This document shows, in pieces, positions 19,057-27,776 of a stretch of DNA of 64,000 nucleotides. The position numbers were made by a program, and so were the translations under genes. Under the pieces are notes generated by a model. The model worked only from the letters and a program-made list of their open reading frames with translations, was not told the origin of the DNA and searched no databases. Positions within the stretch are counted from its first letter, which is position 1, and every line of letters starts with the position of its first letter. Origin of the DNA: Ralstonia pickettii (GTDB lineage Bacteria > Pseudomonadota > Gammaproteobacteria > Burkholderiales > Burkholderiaceae); the NCBI RefSeq assembly GCF_016466415.2, contig NZ_CP066772.2, positions 248,001 through 312,000 on the forward strand. Direction: 5' to 3'.

Positions 19057-19794
19057 TCAGGCGTGGCGCAGCAGTTCATTGGCCGACTGGGCATTCGTGT
19101 CGCTCGTGTGCAGCGATTTCATCTGCATTTCGAGCTGGCGCGAGATTTCGATCATGTTGACCAGCGAGTCGGTCAGGTTGACGTTGCTGCCCTCCAGCGC
19201 CCCGCCGGTGATGCGGACTTTTTCATCCACGCCTGCGTCCTGGCCGTCGCGCTGGCGGAACAGGCCGTCCGCGCCGCGGTCGATGTTCGCCGGGTCGATG
19301 CTCACCAGTTTCAGTCGGCCCAGCGACACCGGCGGCGTACGGCTGTCGGCACTGATCGCGTTGACCGTACCGTCCTTGGCAAACTGCACCGTGGTGTTGG
19401 GCGGCAGCGTGATCGGACCGCCGTCGCCCAGTACGGGCTGGCCTGAGAGCGTCTGGATCGTGCCGTCCGGGCCCAGTTGGAACGTACCGGCGCGGGTGTA
19501 AGCCTCACCGCCATCCGGCGTCTGCACGGCAAAGAAGCCTTGTCCGTCGATGGCCACGTCCAGGCTGCGGCCAGTGGTCTCGATCGGGCCGGGCGCTAGG
19601 TCCGTACCGATGGCCGAGGCCATGACGTAGCTGCGCGTGGGCGAGCCCTCGCCTTGCACACCCACCGTATGGAACGCGTCGATCTGCGCCTTGAACCCGG
19701 TGGTGCTGGCGTTGGCGAGGTTGTTGGCGCTGGCAGCCTGCTGGTCGAACAGGTGCTTCACGCCGGTCATCGACACGTAGATCGAGCGGTCCAT
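19057..19794 (-). CDS. flgF: Flagellar proximal rod protein FlgF
   Basis: 245 aa, MDRSIYVSMTGVKHLFDQQA at the N-terminus and LVNMIEISRQLEMQMKSLHT near the C-terminus, the FlgF version of the rod/hook fold. It lies 12 bases after flgE and 40 before flgG. Confidence 0.96.
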   Translation of the reverse strand: MDRSIYVSMTGVKHLFDQQAASANNLANASTTGFKAQIDAFHTVGVQGEGSPTRSYVMASAIGTDLAPGPIETTGRSLDVAIDGQGFFAVQTPDGGEAYTRAGTFQLGPDGTIQTLSGQPVLGDGGPITLPPNTTVQFAKDGTVNAISADSRTPPVSLGRLKLVSIDPANIDRGADGLFRQRDGQDAGVDEKVRITGGALEGSNVNLTDSLVNMIEISRQLEMQMKSLHTSDTNAQSANELLRHA

Positions 19795-19806
19795 CGCGGG
19801 CCCCTA

Positions 19807-21021
19807 TCAGCGCAAGCTGACCAGCGTCTGGAGGATGGTGTCCTCCGTCTTGATGGTCTGCGCATTGGCCTGGTACGAACGCTGCGCGACGATCATGTTG
19901 ACCAGCTCGGCAGAAAGATCCACGTTCGACTGCTCGACGGCGGAGGACTGCAGCAGACCGAATGAGCCCATGCCGGGGGTGCCCAAGCCAGGCGCGCCCG
20001 AATTGGAGGTTTCCACCCACTGGTTGCCGCCGATGTTCTGCAGGCCTTCCGGCGCCTTGAAGTTGGCCATGGCGATCTGGCCCAGCACCGAGGTGCGGCC
20101 ATTCGAATAGCGGCCCGTGATGGTGCCGTCGGTGCCCACCGAGTAGCTGGCCAGGCGCCCGGTGGCGTAGCCGTCTTGCGTGACGGTGGTGTCGTTGTAG
20201 CCGCCGCCGTACTGCGTGGTGCCCGTGAAGTCGATGTTGCTGATCGACATGCCAGTCGGCGTACCAAACGCGACTGCAACCTTGCTGGGCGACGAGGTCA
20301 ACTGGCCGCTCGTGTTGAAGGTGAGCGATGTGACCGGGTTGCCGCCAGTGGGGTTGTTGCCGTCCACCTGCGAGTACACGTTCCAGCCGGTGCCGGTGCG
20401 CACGTAGTAGTTGGTCAGCATGTGCGCCGTGCCCGTGCCGTCGTACACCTGCTCCGACACGGAGTGGTTGAACGTGGCCGAGTTGGTGGCCGAAAACGGC
20501 GTGGTGGTCGGCACCGTGGCCGCGGCATCCAGGTTGATGGCGAACGCGGTGTTGGTGGTAGCCAGCGGCGCCAGGTCATTGACCGGAATCTGCAGCTTGG
20601 TCAGCACGGCCGTGTTGACCTTGCCGGTGGAGTCCACACCGTAGCCGGTCAGGTTCTGGCCGGTGGCGGAGATGACGTAGCCGTTCTTGTCGGTCTGGAA
20701 CTGGCCGTTACGCGTGTACGACACCTGGCCGCTGCCCTGGTCGACCATGCGATAGAAGCCCGAGCCGTTGATGGCGATATCCAGCGGGTTGCCGGTGATG
20801 GTCACGTTGCCCTGCGTGAACGCTTGCGACACCTTGGTCACGCTCACGCCCTGCCCGATCTGGTTGTCGGAGGCACCGACCAGCGAGCGCGCATACACGT
20901 CGCCAAACTCGGCGGTCGACTTCTTGTAGCCGACAGTATTGGCGTTGGCCACATTGCTGCCGATGACGTCGAGGTTCTTGGAGGCGGCGTCGAGACCGCT
21001 GAGGCCTTGCTGGAATCCCAT
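19807..21021 (-). CDS. flgE: Flagellar hook protein FlgE
   Basis: 404 aa, typical of proteobacterial hooks. N-terminal MGFQQGLSGLDAASKNLDVI with SNVANANTVGYKKSTAEF, a long middle region with VSYTRNGQFQTDKNGYV and VEQVYDGTGTAH-like stretches, and C-terminal LVNMIVAQRSYQANAQTIKT. It forms the universal joint above the rod. Its assembly triggers FlgM export. Confidence 0.97.
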   Translation of the reverse strand: MGFQQGLSGLDAASKNLDVIGSNVANANTVGYKKSTAEFGDVYARSLVGASDNQIGQGVSVTKVSQAFTQGNVTITGNPLDIAINGSGFYRMVDQGSGQVSYTRNGQFQTDKNGYVISATGQNLTGYGVDSTGKVNTAVLTKLQIPVNDLAPLATTNTAFAINLDAAATVPTTTPFSATNSATFNHSVSEQVYDGTGTAHMLTNYYVRTGTGWNVYSQVDGNNPTGGNPVTSLTFNTSGQLTSSPSKVAVAFGTPTGMSISNIDFTGTTQYGGGYNDTTVTQDGYATGRLASYSVGTDGTITGRYSNGRTSVLGQIAMANFKAPEGLQNIGGNQWVETSNSGAPGLGTPGMGSFGLLQSSAVEQSNVDLSAELVNMIVAQRSYQANAQTIKTEDTILQTLVSLR

Positions 21022-21075
21022 AGTGTTCTCCCGTAGAAGATAAAAGCGCGGGGTCTGCCCGCAGTTGACCCGTGT

Positions 21076-21732
21076 TTATTGAATCGATGCAACGTCGGAC
21101 AGCTTGGCGGTTCCGCCAGAGGCCAGCACCAGCTGCATCGTGCCGTTGTTGATGGTGACGCCGGCCACCTTGTCGGTGCCCAGGGCGTTTGCCGTAACGA
21201 CCTTCCCGCCCTGCGTGGCCGACACCTTGATGGAGTAGGCGCCGTCGGCAAGCTGATTGCCCTTGTCGTCCTTGCCGTTCCAGGTGTAGTTGCCGCTGCC
21301 GCCCCCCATCTGGCCGAGATCGACGGTGCGCACGGCCACGCCCGCAGCGTTCGTGACCGTGACGACGACGTCGTCGGCGCCGTTGGGCACCGAGACGCCG
21401 AAGTTGGCAGCCCCCGAGGCCAGCGTCAGGTTGTTGGTCGGCACCTGCACCGAGCGGCCGATCATCGACGACGCCTGCGTGGTCGCGTTCTGCGTGAGCA
21501 TGCTCGACATCGTGGTGTTCAGCTGCTGGATGCCGTTCACAGTGTTGATCTGCGCAAGCTGCGAGGTCATCTGCGAGTTGTCCATCGGGTTGAGCGGATC
21601 CTGGTTCTTCAACTGCGCCACGAGCAGTTGCATGAACGTGTTCTGCAGGTCGCTGCCCTTGGTGATGGCAAGCTGGTTGCCGGAGGTCGTGCCCGCGGTG
21701 CTGGTCGTGTTGGTCGTTGAGCTGACGGTCAT
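21076..21732 (-). CDS. flgD: Hook assembly scaffold protein FlgD
   Basis: 218 aa hook cap. FMQLLVAQLKNQDPLNPMDN followed by SQMTSQLAQINTVNGIQQLN is the FlgD_N signature; the C-terminal half has the FlgD Ig-like domain (YTWNGKDDKGNQLADGAYSI). It lies 54 bases before flgE and 27 after flgC. Confidence 0.96.
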   Translation of the reverse strand: MTVSSTTNTTSTAGTTSGNQLAITKGSDLQNTFMQLLVAQLKNQDPLNPMDNSQMTSQLAQINTVNGIQQLNTTMSSMLTQNATTQASSMIGRSVQVPTNNLTLASGAANFGVSVPNGADDVVVTVTNAAGVAVRTVDLGQMGGGSGNYTWNGKDDKGNQLADGAYSIKVSATQGGKVVTANALGTDKVAGVTINNGTMQLVLASGGTAKLSDVASIQ

Positions 21733-21759
21733 GTTCTTGTCTCGCTAGGAATGTGCCGC

Positions 21760-22167
21760 TTACTGGCCCAGGGTCAGAGCCTTGGAAGCCATCGTCTTGG
21801 TGGTGTTGGCGACTTCCACGTTGGCCTGGTACGAGCGCGACGCAGAAATCATGTTGACCATTTCGTCCACCACATCGACGTTCGGCATGGTCACGTAGCC
21901 GTCGGCATCGGCCAGCGGGTTGCCCGGCTGGTGCATGCGCTTCATGGGGGTGACGGTGTCTTCCACCACGCGGTCGACCGACACGCCGGTGGCGTAGTCG
22001 TCAGACTCCTGCGCGGGCGAGAACACCACCTGCTTGGCGCGGTACGCCTTGCCGTCCGGGCCCGTCACGCTTTCGGCGTTGGCCAGGTTGGAGGCGACCA
22101 CGTTCATGCGCTTGGACTGCGCGGTGAGCGCGCTGCCAGCTACATCCATCACCTTGAATAGCGACAT
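21760..22167 (-). CDS. flgC: Flagellar proximal rod protein FlgC
   Basis: 135 aa, [20 protein letters not shown] at the start, RAKQVVF in the middle and [20 protein letters not shown] near the end. The frame is open 36 codons further upstream, but the chosen ATG matches the invariant family N-terminus. It is separated from flgB by an unusually long 215-base gap with a tandem repeat. Confidence 0.95.
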   Translation of the reverse strand: MSLFKVMDVAGSALTAQSKRMNVVASNLANAESVTGPDGKAYRAKQVVFSPAQESDDYATGVSVDRVVEDTVTPMKRMHQPGNPLADADGYVTMPNVDVVDEMVNMISASRSYQANVEVANTTKTMASKALTLGQ

Positions 22168-22334
22168 GTTGATTCCGATGTCTTCAAACACTGTTGCCGG
22201 CGCGGCTGCCGGACCGATCCGGTGTTCTGCATGGCGGCTTGCTCCGGACCGATCTTTCCCGGCCCGGAGCGCCACACAGTTCCCGCCCCTCTTTCGCCGC
22301 GCGTGATTGCTGCGCGGTCGTCTTAATGCCTGTC

Positions 22335-22376
22335 TGCTGCTCTTGCTGCTCTTGCTGCTCTTGCTGCTCTTGCTAC
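22335..22376. repeat. 9-bp tandem repeat between flgC and flgB
   Basis: Four perfect consecutive copies of TGCTGCTCT (22335-22370) plus a partial fifth, ending seven bases past the flgB stop. It is non-coding in the annotated frames. On the mRNA strand the unit is AGAGCAGCA. Confidence 0.9.
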
Positions 22377-22382
22377 GTCGCG

Positions 22383-22838
22383 CTAGCTGTTCTGAATCGC
22401 CGCCAGCATCGACTTGATCTTCTGCGTCACGATGCTCAGATCGGCCTCGTAGCGCACGGTGTTGTCGGCAAAGCGCATGCGCTCGCCGTCCATGTCCACC
22501 GTGTTGCCGTCGATGGACGGCTGCTGCGACGTGCGGTACTGCACCTCGCCCTGCAGCGCCTTGGTCTGCTGCGACAGCGATGCCTGCATCAGCGACACAT
22601 CGCCGGCCGGCGCGCCATCCACACTCAGGTGGCCCGCAGCCGTTGCCGACATCGGCAGGCTGTTACCGCCTTGCTGGCCGACCGCCTTCTGCAGCGCCGA
22701 CTGAAAGTCGAAGTCGCGTGCCTTGTAGTTGGGCGTATCGGCGTTGGCGATGTTCGAGGCCAGAATCTGGTGCCGCTGCGAGCGCAGGTGCAACGCCTGC
22801 TCCTGAAAACCGAACAACTGATCCAGCTTGTCGATCAT
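22383..22838 (-). CDS. flgB: Flagellar proximal rod protein FlgB
   Basis: 151 aa, [20 protein letters not shown] with [19 protein letters not shown], the FlgB signature. An ATG three codons upstream (22847) is possible, but AAGGA lies at a workable distance only from the chosen ATG, and the family starts ML/ID-LD. It is the first gene of flgBCDEFGHIJ and divergent from flgA. Confidence 0.94.
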   Translation of the reverse strand: MIDKLDQLFGFQEQALHLRSQRHQILASNIANADTPNYKARDFDFQSALQKAVGQQGGNSLPMSATAAGHLSVDGAPAGDVSLMQASLSQQTKALQGEVQYRTSQQPSIDGNTVDMDGERMRFADNTVRYEADLSIVTQKIKSMLAAIQNS

Positions 22839-23260
22839 GTCTGTCATTCCTTGCGCGTGGCGTCCTGGTGATTGCTGCCACCCGCCGGGGTTGCGTTCTG
22901 TCTTGCGTTTGCTTGTTGCGCGTTCCGTTCGGCAGGAGGGCCCGGCATCAGCGGCCCCTTCAAAACCGCCGATGCCGTCTCCAAAACCGCTGAACCGCTT
23001 GTCTTGCTGAGTTGCCGTCATGCAGCCTCAGTGGAAAAGACCTGTCTGCGAATCCAGAGGTTGGCCGGGAAACCTTCCACCGGGGCAGGCTGCACGGCCA
23101 GGAACCGCGCAACGCCAGGGACTTCACCACGTTGCAAAGTCTAGGGGCGGGTGTGCAACACCATTCGTTCGAATAAGGGGGGGATTGGCCGACATTTCCG
23201 CATTTGGCCCTCGCGCACGCGTGGCTACACTTCACCGGACTTTTGATGAAGGGGCTGTCC
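22839..23260. promoter_or_regulatory. flgB/flgA divergent intergenic region
   Basis: 422 bases that must hold the promoters of both the flgB-J operon and flgA. No sigma-28 match is present, in keeping with earlier-class genes. A weak sigma-70-like pair, TTGGCC-N16-TACACT, ends about 33 bases before the flgA ATG. No FlhDC or sigma-54 site could be assigned by eye. Confidence 0.3.
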
Positions 23261-24124
23261 ATGTCCACGCGGTTTGCACGCAGCGCGCACCACCCGATCC
23301 GATCTGCCGCCACGGCCATGCCGCTGGCCGCGCGCCAGCGCAAGCTGTTGCTGATCCTGGCGCTGGGCCTGCTGGCCAGCGTCGTTCATCCGATCCTGGC
23401 GCACGCTCAAGGCATGGTGCGCGTCGGCTATCCGCCGGCCCAGGCTGCAGTTGTGCAGCCGGCCCCGCAGCCCACCACCATCCAGGGCCCGAACGCCATT
23501 CAGATGCAGATTCAGCAACAGCTGCAGTCGCAACTCGACATCTTGGGCGGCACGAATGAGACGGGGGCGCCACGTGCTTCGGTGGAAGTTGGCCCCGTGG
23601 ATGCACGCGTGGCCAACCAGCCTTGCGACCAGATCGACCTGATGCTGCCCGCGGCCAACCGCCTGCGCGGCCGTATACAAGTAGGCGTGCGCTGCCGTTC
23701 GCCGCATGCCTGGGCGGCCTGGGTGCCGGCCACGATTCAGATTACGGGGACGTATTACGTCGCCTCGCACCAGCTGTCGCCGGGCAAGACGCTCGATCTG
23801 GGCGATCTGGAGGCCCGTACGGGCGATCTCTCCACGCTGCCGGCGTCGGTCGTGCAGCAGCCGGCCGATGTGGTGGGGCATGTACTGCTCACCAGCGTGG
23901 CCGCCAACCAGCCGCTGCGCGCGGAAAGCCTGCGCCTGCCGATGGCGGTGCAGGCCGGCCAGACCGTCAAGCTCATCGCCGAGGGCGGTGGCTTCCAGGT
24001 CAGCAGCGACGGTCGGGCCTTGAACCAGGCCGCGGTGGGCCAAGTGGCCCAGGTGCGCACCGCCAACGGCAATGTCGTCTCGGGCATCGCACAGTCCGCC
24101 GGCGTCGTGGCGATCCAGTTTTAA
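23261..24124 (+). CDS. flgA: P-ring assembly chaperone FlgA
   Basis: 287 aa periplasmic chaperone for FlgI. It has a signal peptide (KLLLILALGLLASVVHPILA, cleavage near AHA) and a C-terminal SAF/FlgA domain with LRAESLRLPMAVQAGQTVKL and ISSDGRA-like VSSDGRALNQAAVGQ. The ATG is chosen because AAGGGG lies six bases upstream; longer in-frame starts exist at 23204 and 23246. It is divergent from flgB and about 120 bases before flgM. Confidence 0.92.
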   Translation: MSTRFARSAHHPIRSAATAMPLAARQRKLLLILALGLLASVVHPILAHAQGMVRVGYPPAQAAVVQPAPQPTTIQGPNAIQMQIQQQLQSQLDILGGTNETGAPRASVEVGPVDARVANQPCDQIDLMLPAANRLRGRIQVGVRCRSPHAWAAWVPATIQITGTYYVASHQLSPGKTLDLGDLEARTGDLSTLPASVVQQPADVVGHVLLTSVAANQPLRAESLRLPMAVQAGQTVKLIAEGGGFQVSSDGRALNQAAVGQVAQVRTANGNVVSGIAQSAGVVAIQF

Positions 24125-24183
24125 GATCAAATTGATAACGGCGGATCACTTTTCTGCTGTGATGCGTAATCGATACCTGCCGC

Positions 24184-24211
24184 TAAAGTTTGGGCCGGGG
24201 TTGGCCGATAT
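24184..24211 (+). promoter_or_regulatory. Sigma-28 promoter of flgMN
   Basis: TAAAGTTT-N12-GCCGATAT, a perfect -35 and 7 of 8 at -10, with spacing one base longer than consensus. It ends 35 bases before the flgM start, so flgM is made late as well as from any flgA read-through. Confidence 0.82.
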
Positions 24212-24246
24212 GGGTGTTAGGATGAACGCGCTCTTCGGAGACACCC

Positions 24247-24567
24247 GTGAAAATCAACCATATCGTGAACAACACGCCGGCCGTTGCGCCGACCAAGGAC
24301 GCTGCGTCCGGGTCGACGCGCGCCACCGGCTCGTCCCCGGCCACCACGACGGCTTCGGGCACCACGCGCCACACTGGCGATTCGCCGTCGCTGTCGGTCC
24401 AACAAGTCTCGCGCCAAGTGGGCAGCGGCGACTTCGACGCCGCGCGCGTCGAGCAGATCCGCAGTGCCATTCAGAACGGCACGCTCAAGATGGATGCCGG
24501 CAAGATCGCCGATGCGGCGCTTTCCGACGCGCAATCGCTGCTCTCTACGCGCTCCAAGAAGGTCTGA
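24247..24567 (+). CDS. flgM: Anti-sigma-28 factor FlgM
   Basis: 106 aa, MKINHI start, a low-complexity Thr/Ser/Ala-rich N-terminal half and the conserved C-terminal helices (DFDAARVEQIRSAIQNGTL, then DAGKIADAAL) that wrap FliA. It is exported through the finished hook, freeing FliA. It lies between flgA and flgN. Confidence 0.95.
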   Translation: MKINHIVNNTPAVAPTKDAASGSTRATGSSPATTTASGTTRHTGDSPSLSVQQVSRQVGSGDFDAARVEQIRSAIQNGTLKMDAGKIADAALSDAQSLLSTRSKKV

Positions 24568-24688
24568 CGGGCGTTTCCCGTCGACCGTCCCCTGTATTTT
24601 CTGACGCCGCCGGTCCATTCGGACCGATCGCGGCGGGGCGCTGTGCCGGCCGGCGGCTGCCCAAGCTCCCAAGCCGAAGGTAGTCAAC

Positions 24689-25150
24689 ATGGACAACACA
24701 CTGCTGATCCGCACCCTTGCCGACGAGCAGGAACTGCTGCGCGCCGCCACGCTCACCCTGGATGCTGAAGCGCAGGCGTTGCGCGATGGCGACATGGTCG
24801 AGCTCGAACGCATCACCCAGACCAAGCAAAAACAGCTCGCCGCCCTGGGCGAGGCCGACCGCGACCGCCGCCTGTGGTGGGCCCAGCATGGCGGGGCCGA
24901 TCCGTACGGGCTGGTCAAATACCTGCGCACCGACGAAAACGCCAGCCGCCTGTTCGACGAGAACCTGGCCTTGGCCCGCCTGCTGCGCCAGCGCAACATC
25001 GACAACGGCACCCTGATCGACCTGCGCCTGCGCGCCACGCAGAACGCACTGTCTGTCCTGCATGCCGCAAACAACGGCGGCGGCACGCCCTACGGCCGTG
25101 ATGGCAAACAGCCGCTGTCGATGCCGCGCTTCTCGGTGGTCGCGCAATAA
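24689..25150 (+). CDS. flgN: Flagellar export chaperone FlgN
   Basis: 153 aa, mainly helical, with LADEQELLRAATLTLDAEAQ and NLALARLLRQRNIDNGTLID, as expected for the FlgN chaperone of FlgK and FlgL. It lies 121 bases after flgM and is the last recognisable flagellar gene of the block. Confidence 0.92.
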   Translation: MDNTLLIRTLADEQELLRAATLTLDAEAQALRDGDMVELERITQTKQKQLAALGEADRDRRLWWAQHGGADPYGLVKYLRTDENASRLFDENLALARLLRQRNIDNGTLIDLRLRATQNALSVLHAANNGGGTPYGRDGKQPLSMPRFSVVAQ

Positions 25151-25190
25151 GCCACCAGAACCCATCTTTTGAGCACAAAAGCCGCGCTTT

Positions 25191-25210
25191 ACGCCCACGT
25201 CAATGGGCGT
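25191..25210. terminator. Hairpin after flgN
   Basis: ACGCCCA and TGGGCGT form a perfect 7-bp stem with a six-base loop 41 bases past the flgN stop. No T-run follows on either strand, so it may be a processing or Rho-assisted end and not an intrinsic terminator. Confidence 0.35.
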
Positions 25211-25609
25211 GAAGTGGGGCTAGCTGCTGCCGTCTGATCCTGCTATGTATAGAGGGGACTAGCACACCACCAATCGGGGTAAACAAAAAGGTTTACATCC
25301 CATTGATGGGTGCAACAAGCATGCTGGGGATTTATTCTGCGATTTCGGCGGAGTTAATCCTCCGCGCCTGGCGACATAAACAAGAAAAACCGGAAGGAAA
25401 TTGCGCCTAATGGCGTGCCAAGGTTTCGGCCCGGCGGCACCGCACCGCGGTGACTGCCGGTTGAACGGGGAAATATACCGAGACCGCGCGCTAAAAGCAT
25501 TTTCCATAGGCACGGCCGCATTCATTTTGGACCGCAGGTTCAAATATAGACGCGGCAACAAGCTGATTCCGGAAATGGACAAACAAACCATAACCAGACA
25601 GGCGGCGCA
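25211..25609. promoter_or_regulatory. Structured 400-base intergenic region before LuxR-type gene
   Basis: No convincing gene, but several perfect dyads in short order: GTAAAC-N6-GTTTAC (25279-25296), CCCAT-TG-ATGGG (25299-25310), GCGGAG-N6-CTCCGC (25348-25365) and CACCGCGGTG (25443-25452). The composition is more AT-rich than the flanking flagellar genes, with many ATA/TTT stretches. It could be a long structured leader, a small RNA or an operator array for the LuxR-type gene downstream. Confidence 0.45.
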
Positions 25610-26332
25610 GTGAAATCAATCGTAGTGGAGGCACACCCTTTGGTGCGTGCCGGCGCGACCCATGTGTTGCAATCGCTGCCGGCCATTACCGAGGTGGTCA
25701 GCGTCGAGCCGGACGAAGCCCTCTTTGAAAATCTTGCGGCGCATGCGGACGCCGAATTGGCCCTGATCGGCCTGCCCTTGCCCGGCATCGACGATCTGCC
25801 GGCCCTCTCGCGGCTGCTGCAGCAGCCCCATCCCCGACACGTTGCCGTGCTTGGCGAAACCGATTCCGCCGCGCATGTGCGCACGCTGATGCAATTGAAT
25901 GTTTCTGCATATCTGCTGAAAAGCTATTCCGGCAAATTGATTGCGGCAGCTTTGGAATTGGTGCTCGCGGGCGGCCGTTATGTGCCGGCATCGATTGTGC
26001 TGACACGGCCTGAAGCCAATGCGGCAGGTTCTTCCAGCGGAAATGGTAATGACGATTGCGCCTTGCTCGGCCTGACGCAGCGTCAATATGAAATTCTGGT
26101 CTTGCTCTCACGCGGGCATCCGGTCAAAACCATCAGCCGCATGCTGAGCATTTCCGAGGCGACAACAAAGGCGCATATCAACGCGCTGTATCGTCGGCTC
26201 GAAGTACGCAGCCGTACCGAGGCCGTCTTTGTTGCTACGCAGCGCGGCGCCATGCTGCTGAATCAGCCGAACATTGGAGCGGAGACCGCTTCGCCGCCCG
26301 CCCGGCCGCTGCGCCTGGCGCGCACAGGCTGA
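25610..26332 (+). CDS. LuxR/NarL-type regulator with degenerate receiver domain
   Basis: 240 aa from a GTG start. The receiver-like half (1-125) lacks the acidic pair (IVVEAHPLVRAG) and the phospho-acceptor Asp (LALIGLPLPGIDDL, Gly in its place). The C-terminal LuxR HTH (about 150-215) reads LGLTQRQYEILVLLSRGHPV and SISEATTKAHINALYRRLEV. It is therefore likely to act without phosphorylation. Codon usage is more AT-tolerant than the neighbours. Same architecture as the gene at 3173-3808; the two bracket most of the flagellar locus. The target is unknown. Confidence 0.85.
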   Translation: MKSIVVEAHPLVRAGATHVLQSLPAITEVVSVEPDEALFENLAAHADAELALIGLPLPGIDDLPALSRLLQQPHPRHVAVLGETDSAAHVRTLMQLNVSAYLLKSYSGKLIAAALELVLAGGRYVPASIVLTRPEANAAGSSSGNGNDDCALLGLTQRQYEILVLLSRGHPVKTISRMLSISEATTKAHINALYRRLEVRSRTEAVFVATQRGAMLLNQPNIGAETASPPARPLRLARTG

Positions 26333-26359
26333 CGCCAGCCCTGGCCGGTTGTCCACACG

Positions 26360-26392
26360 ACAAAAAACGGCGCCCGGAATCCGGACGCCGTT
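26360..26392 (-). terminator. Rho-independent terminator of the porin gene
   Basis: On the minus strand a stem closed by AACGGCG/CGCCGTT, extended inward by CCGGATTCCGG, is followed by TTTTTTGTCG. It lies 63 bases past the porin stop, between convergent genes. Confidence 0.82.
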
Positions 26393-26454
26393 GCACATGG
26401 CCGCCCACGCTGTCGAGACGCGGGCGGCGACAAGGAAAGCAGATCGCGAAAAGC

Positions 26455-27516
26455 TTAAAACTTTGCGCGGATGCCTACGCCGAAGGTGTCGGCCGTCGAC
26501 AGATCCGACACCTTGTCGCGGAAATACGCCGCATACACATCGGTGCGCTTGGACAGCGAATAGTCGTAACCGACTGCCCAGGTGTTGCGCTTCACGTCTG
26601 CGGCGCCCGACGTCTTCGTGTACGCGTACGAGGCCAGGATGCTGCCCGGGCCGACCGGGATCGACACGCCGAGCTGGCCGCCGTTGCTCTTGGCGTCGCC
26701 CGTGCTGATCGTGTTCTTGATGTACTGGTATTGGCCGTACAGCTTGACCACGCCAAAGTCATACGTCGCGCCCAGCTGCCCCGCCGTCTGGCGCGAGAAG
26801 CCAGCCACCAGGCTGTTCAGATCGCCCGGCGCGCTGTCGTAGCGCACCTGCTGGAACGCCGCCGTGGCTGCAAAATTGCCGCGGAAGTACAGCAGGCTGC
26901 CGCCCCACTTGTTCTGGCCGTTGTGGCCGGCTTGCTCGCCTGCGCCGTAGATCAGGGTGCCCGTCAGGCCGCCCATGTCCGGCGTGGAATACATGATCGA
27001 GTTGTCCCAGCCCGAATCGCCCACCAGGCCCGAGATGCCCGCGGCGCCCGAACTGCCGTTGCCGAGGTAGGTGTGGAACACCATCGGCGAGAAGGTGTAC
27101 GAATCGATGAACGGGTTAAACAGGATCGTCGAAACGAAGTACGGCGGCGTGTTGCGGCCGAGCTTGATCGAGCCCCAGGTGTTCGACTGCAGGCCGACAA
27201 ACGAATTACGTGCGAAGAAGTGGTCGCCATCAAAGCGGCCGGACTTGCCCGTATCAGGGCGGAAGAACGCTTCCAGCGTGAAGATCGCCTTCAGGCCGTT
27301 GCCCAGATCTTCACTGCCCTTCAGGCCCCAGTACGACGTCGACATGCCGCCCGAGTTGACACCCCATGCGCGGTCCTGGCCCAGGTTCTTGGTGGCGCCG
27401 GCCCAGGCATCCACCTGGCCGTACAGCGTCACAGACGATTGGGCCTGCGCTGCGCCTGCGGTCAAACCGGCGGCGGCAGCCAGCACGGCCAGCGAAAAAC
27501 GTCGCTTGAGTTGCAT
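26455..27516 (-). CDS. Gram-negative general porin (OmpC/Porin_4 family)
   Basis: 353 aa outer-membrane trimeric porin. Signal peptide ending AAAAGLTAGAAQA, mature start QSSVTLYGQVDAWAG, repeated amphipathic beta strands, and a C-terminal aromatic (GIRAKF) as BAM targeting signal. Typical of burkholderial porins. It has its own terminator; the 260-base upstream region (27517-27776) should hold the promoter but no clear operator was recognised. Confidence 0.95.
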   Translation of the reverse strand: MQLKRRFSLAVLAAAAGLTAGAAQAQSSVTLYGQVDAWAGATKNLGQDRAWGVNSGGMSTSYWGLKGSEDLGNGLKAIFTLEAFFRPDTGKSGRFDGDHFFARNSFVGLQSNTWGSIKLGRNTPPYFVSTILFNPFIDSYTFSPMVFHTYLGNGSSGAAGISGLVGDSGWDNSIMYSTPDMGGLTGTLIYGAGEQAGHNGQNKWGGSLLYFRGNFAATAAFQQVRYDSAPGDLNSLVAGFSRQTAGQLGATYDFGVVKLYGQYQYIKNTISTGDAKSNGGQLGVSIPVGPGSILASYAYTKTSGAADVKRNTWAVGYDYSLSKRTDVYAAYFRDKVSDLSTADTFGVGIRAKF

Positions 27517-27776
27517 TGTTGAGTTCTCCCTCGTGTGGTTCCGTTGTGTTGAATCGACTGAATCAGCGTTGAGGCGGCAGGTGGCTCAATCCGCCGCCGC
27601 TGAGATGGCGCCGTGAATGCAACTGCCGTGCCAATACGTTGTCGGCAAAGCGTCGCTTCACAAATGAATACGTTTTCCTGGGAAGGGGCGCAGACTAGCT
27701 TGAATACCCCAGGCGGACAAGTCCCCATCGCGGGGTGTGTGGCGCCGTTTCTGCACCGGTCTGGCGCAGTGCGCTT

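Noticed and set aside
22335-22376. CRISPR-like repeat
   Set aside because: The 9-base units are directly adjacent with no spacers; a simple tandem repeat.
22839-23260. Sigma-28 or sigma-54 promoter for flgB/flgA
   Set aside because: No stretch matches TAAAGTTT/GCCGATAA or TGGCAC/TTGC with proper spacing on either strand.
26349-26357. TTGTCCACA DnaA-like box near the porin terminator
   Set aside because: A single imperfect box without neighbours; not counted with the cluster near 33000.
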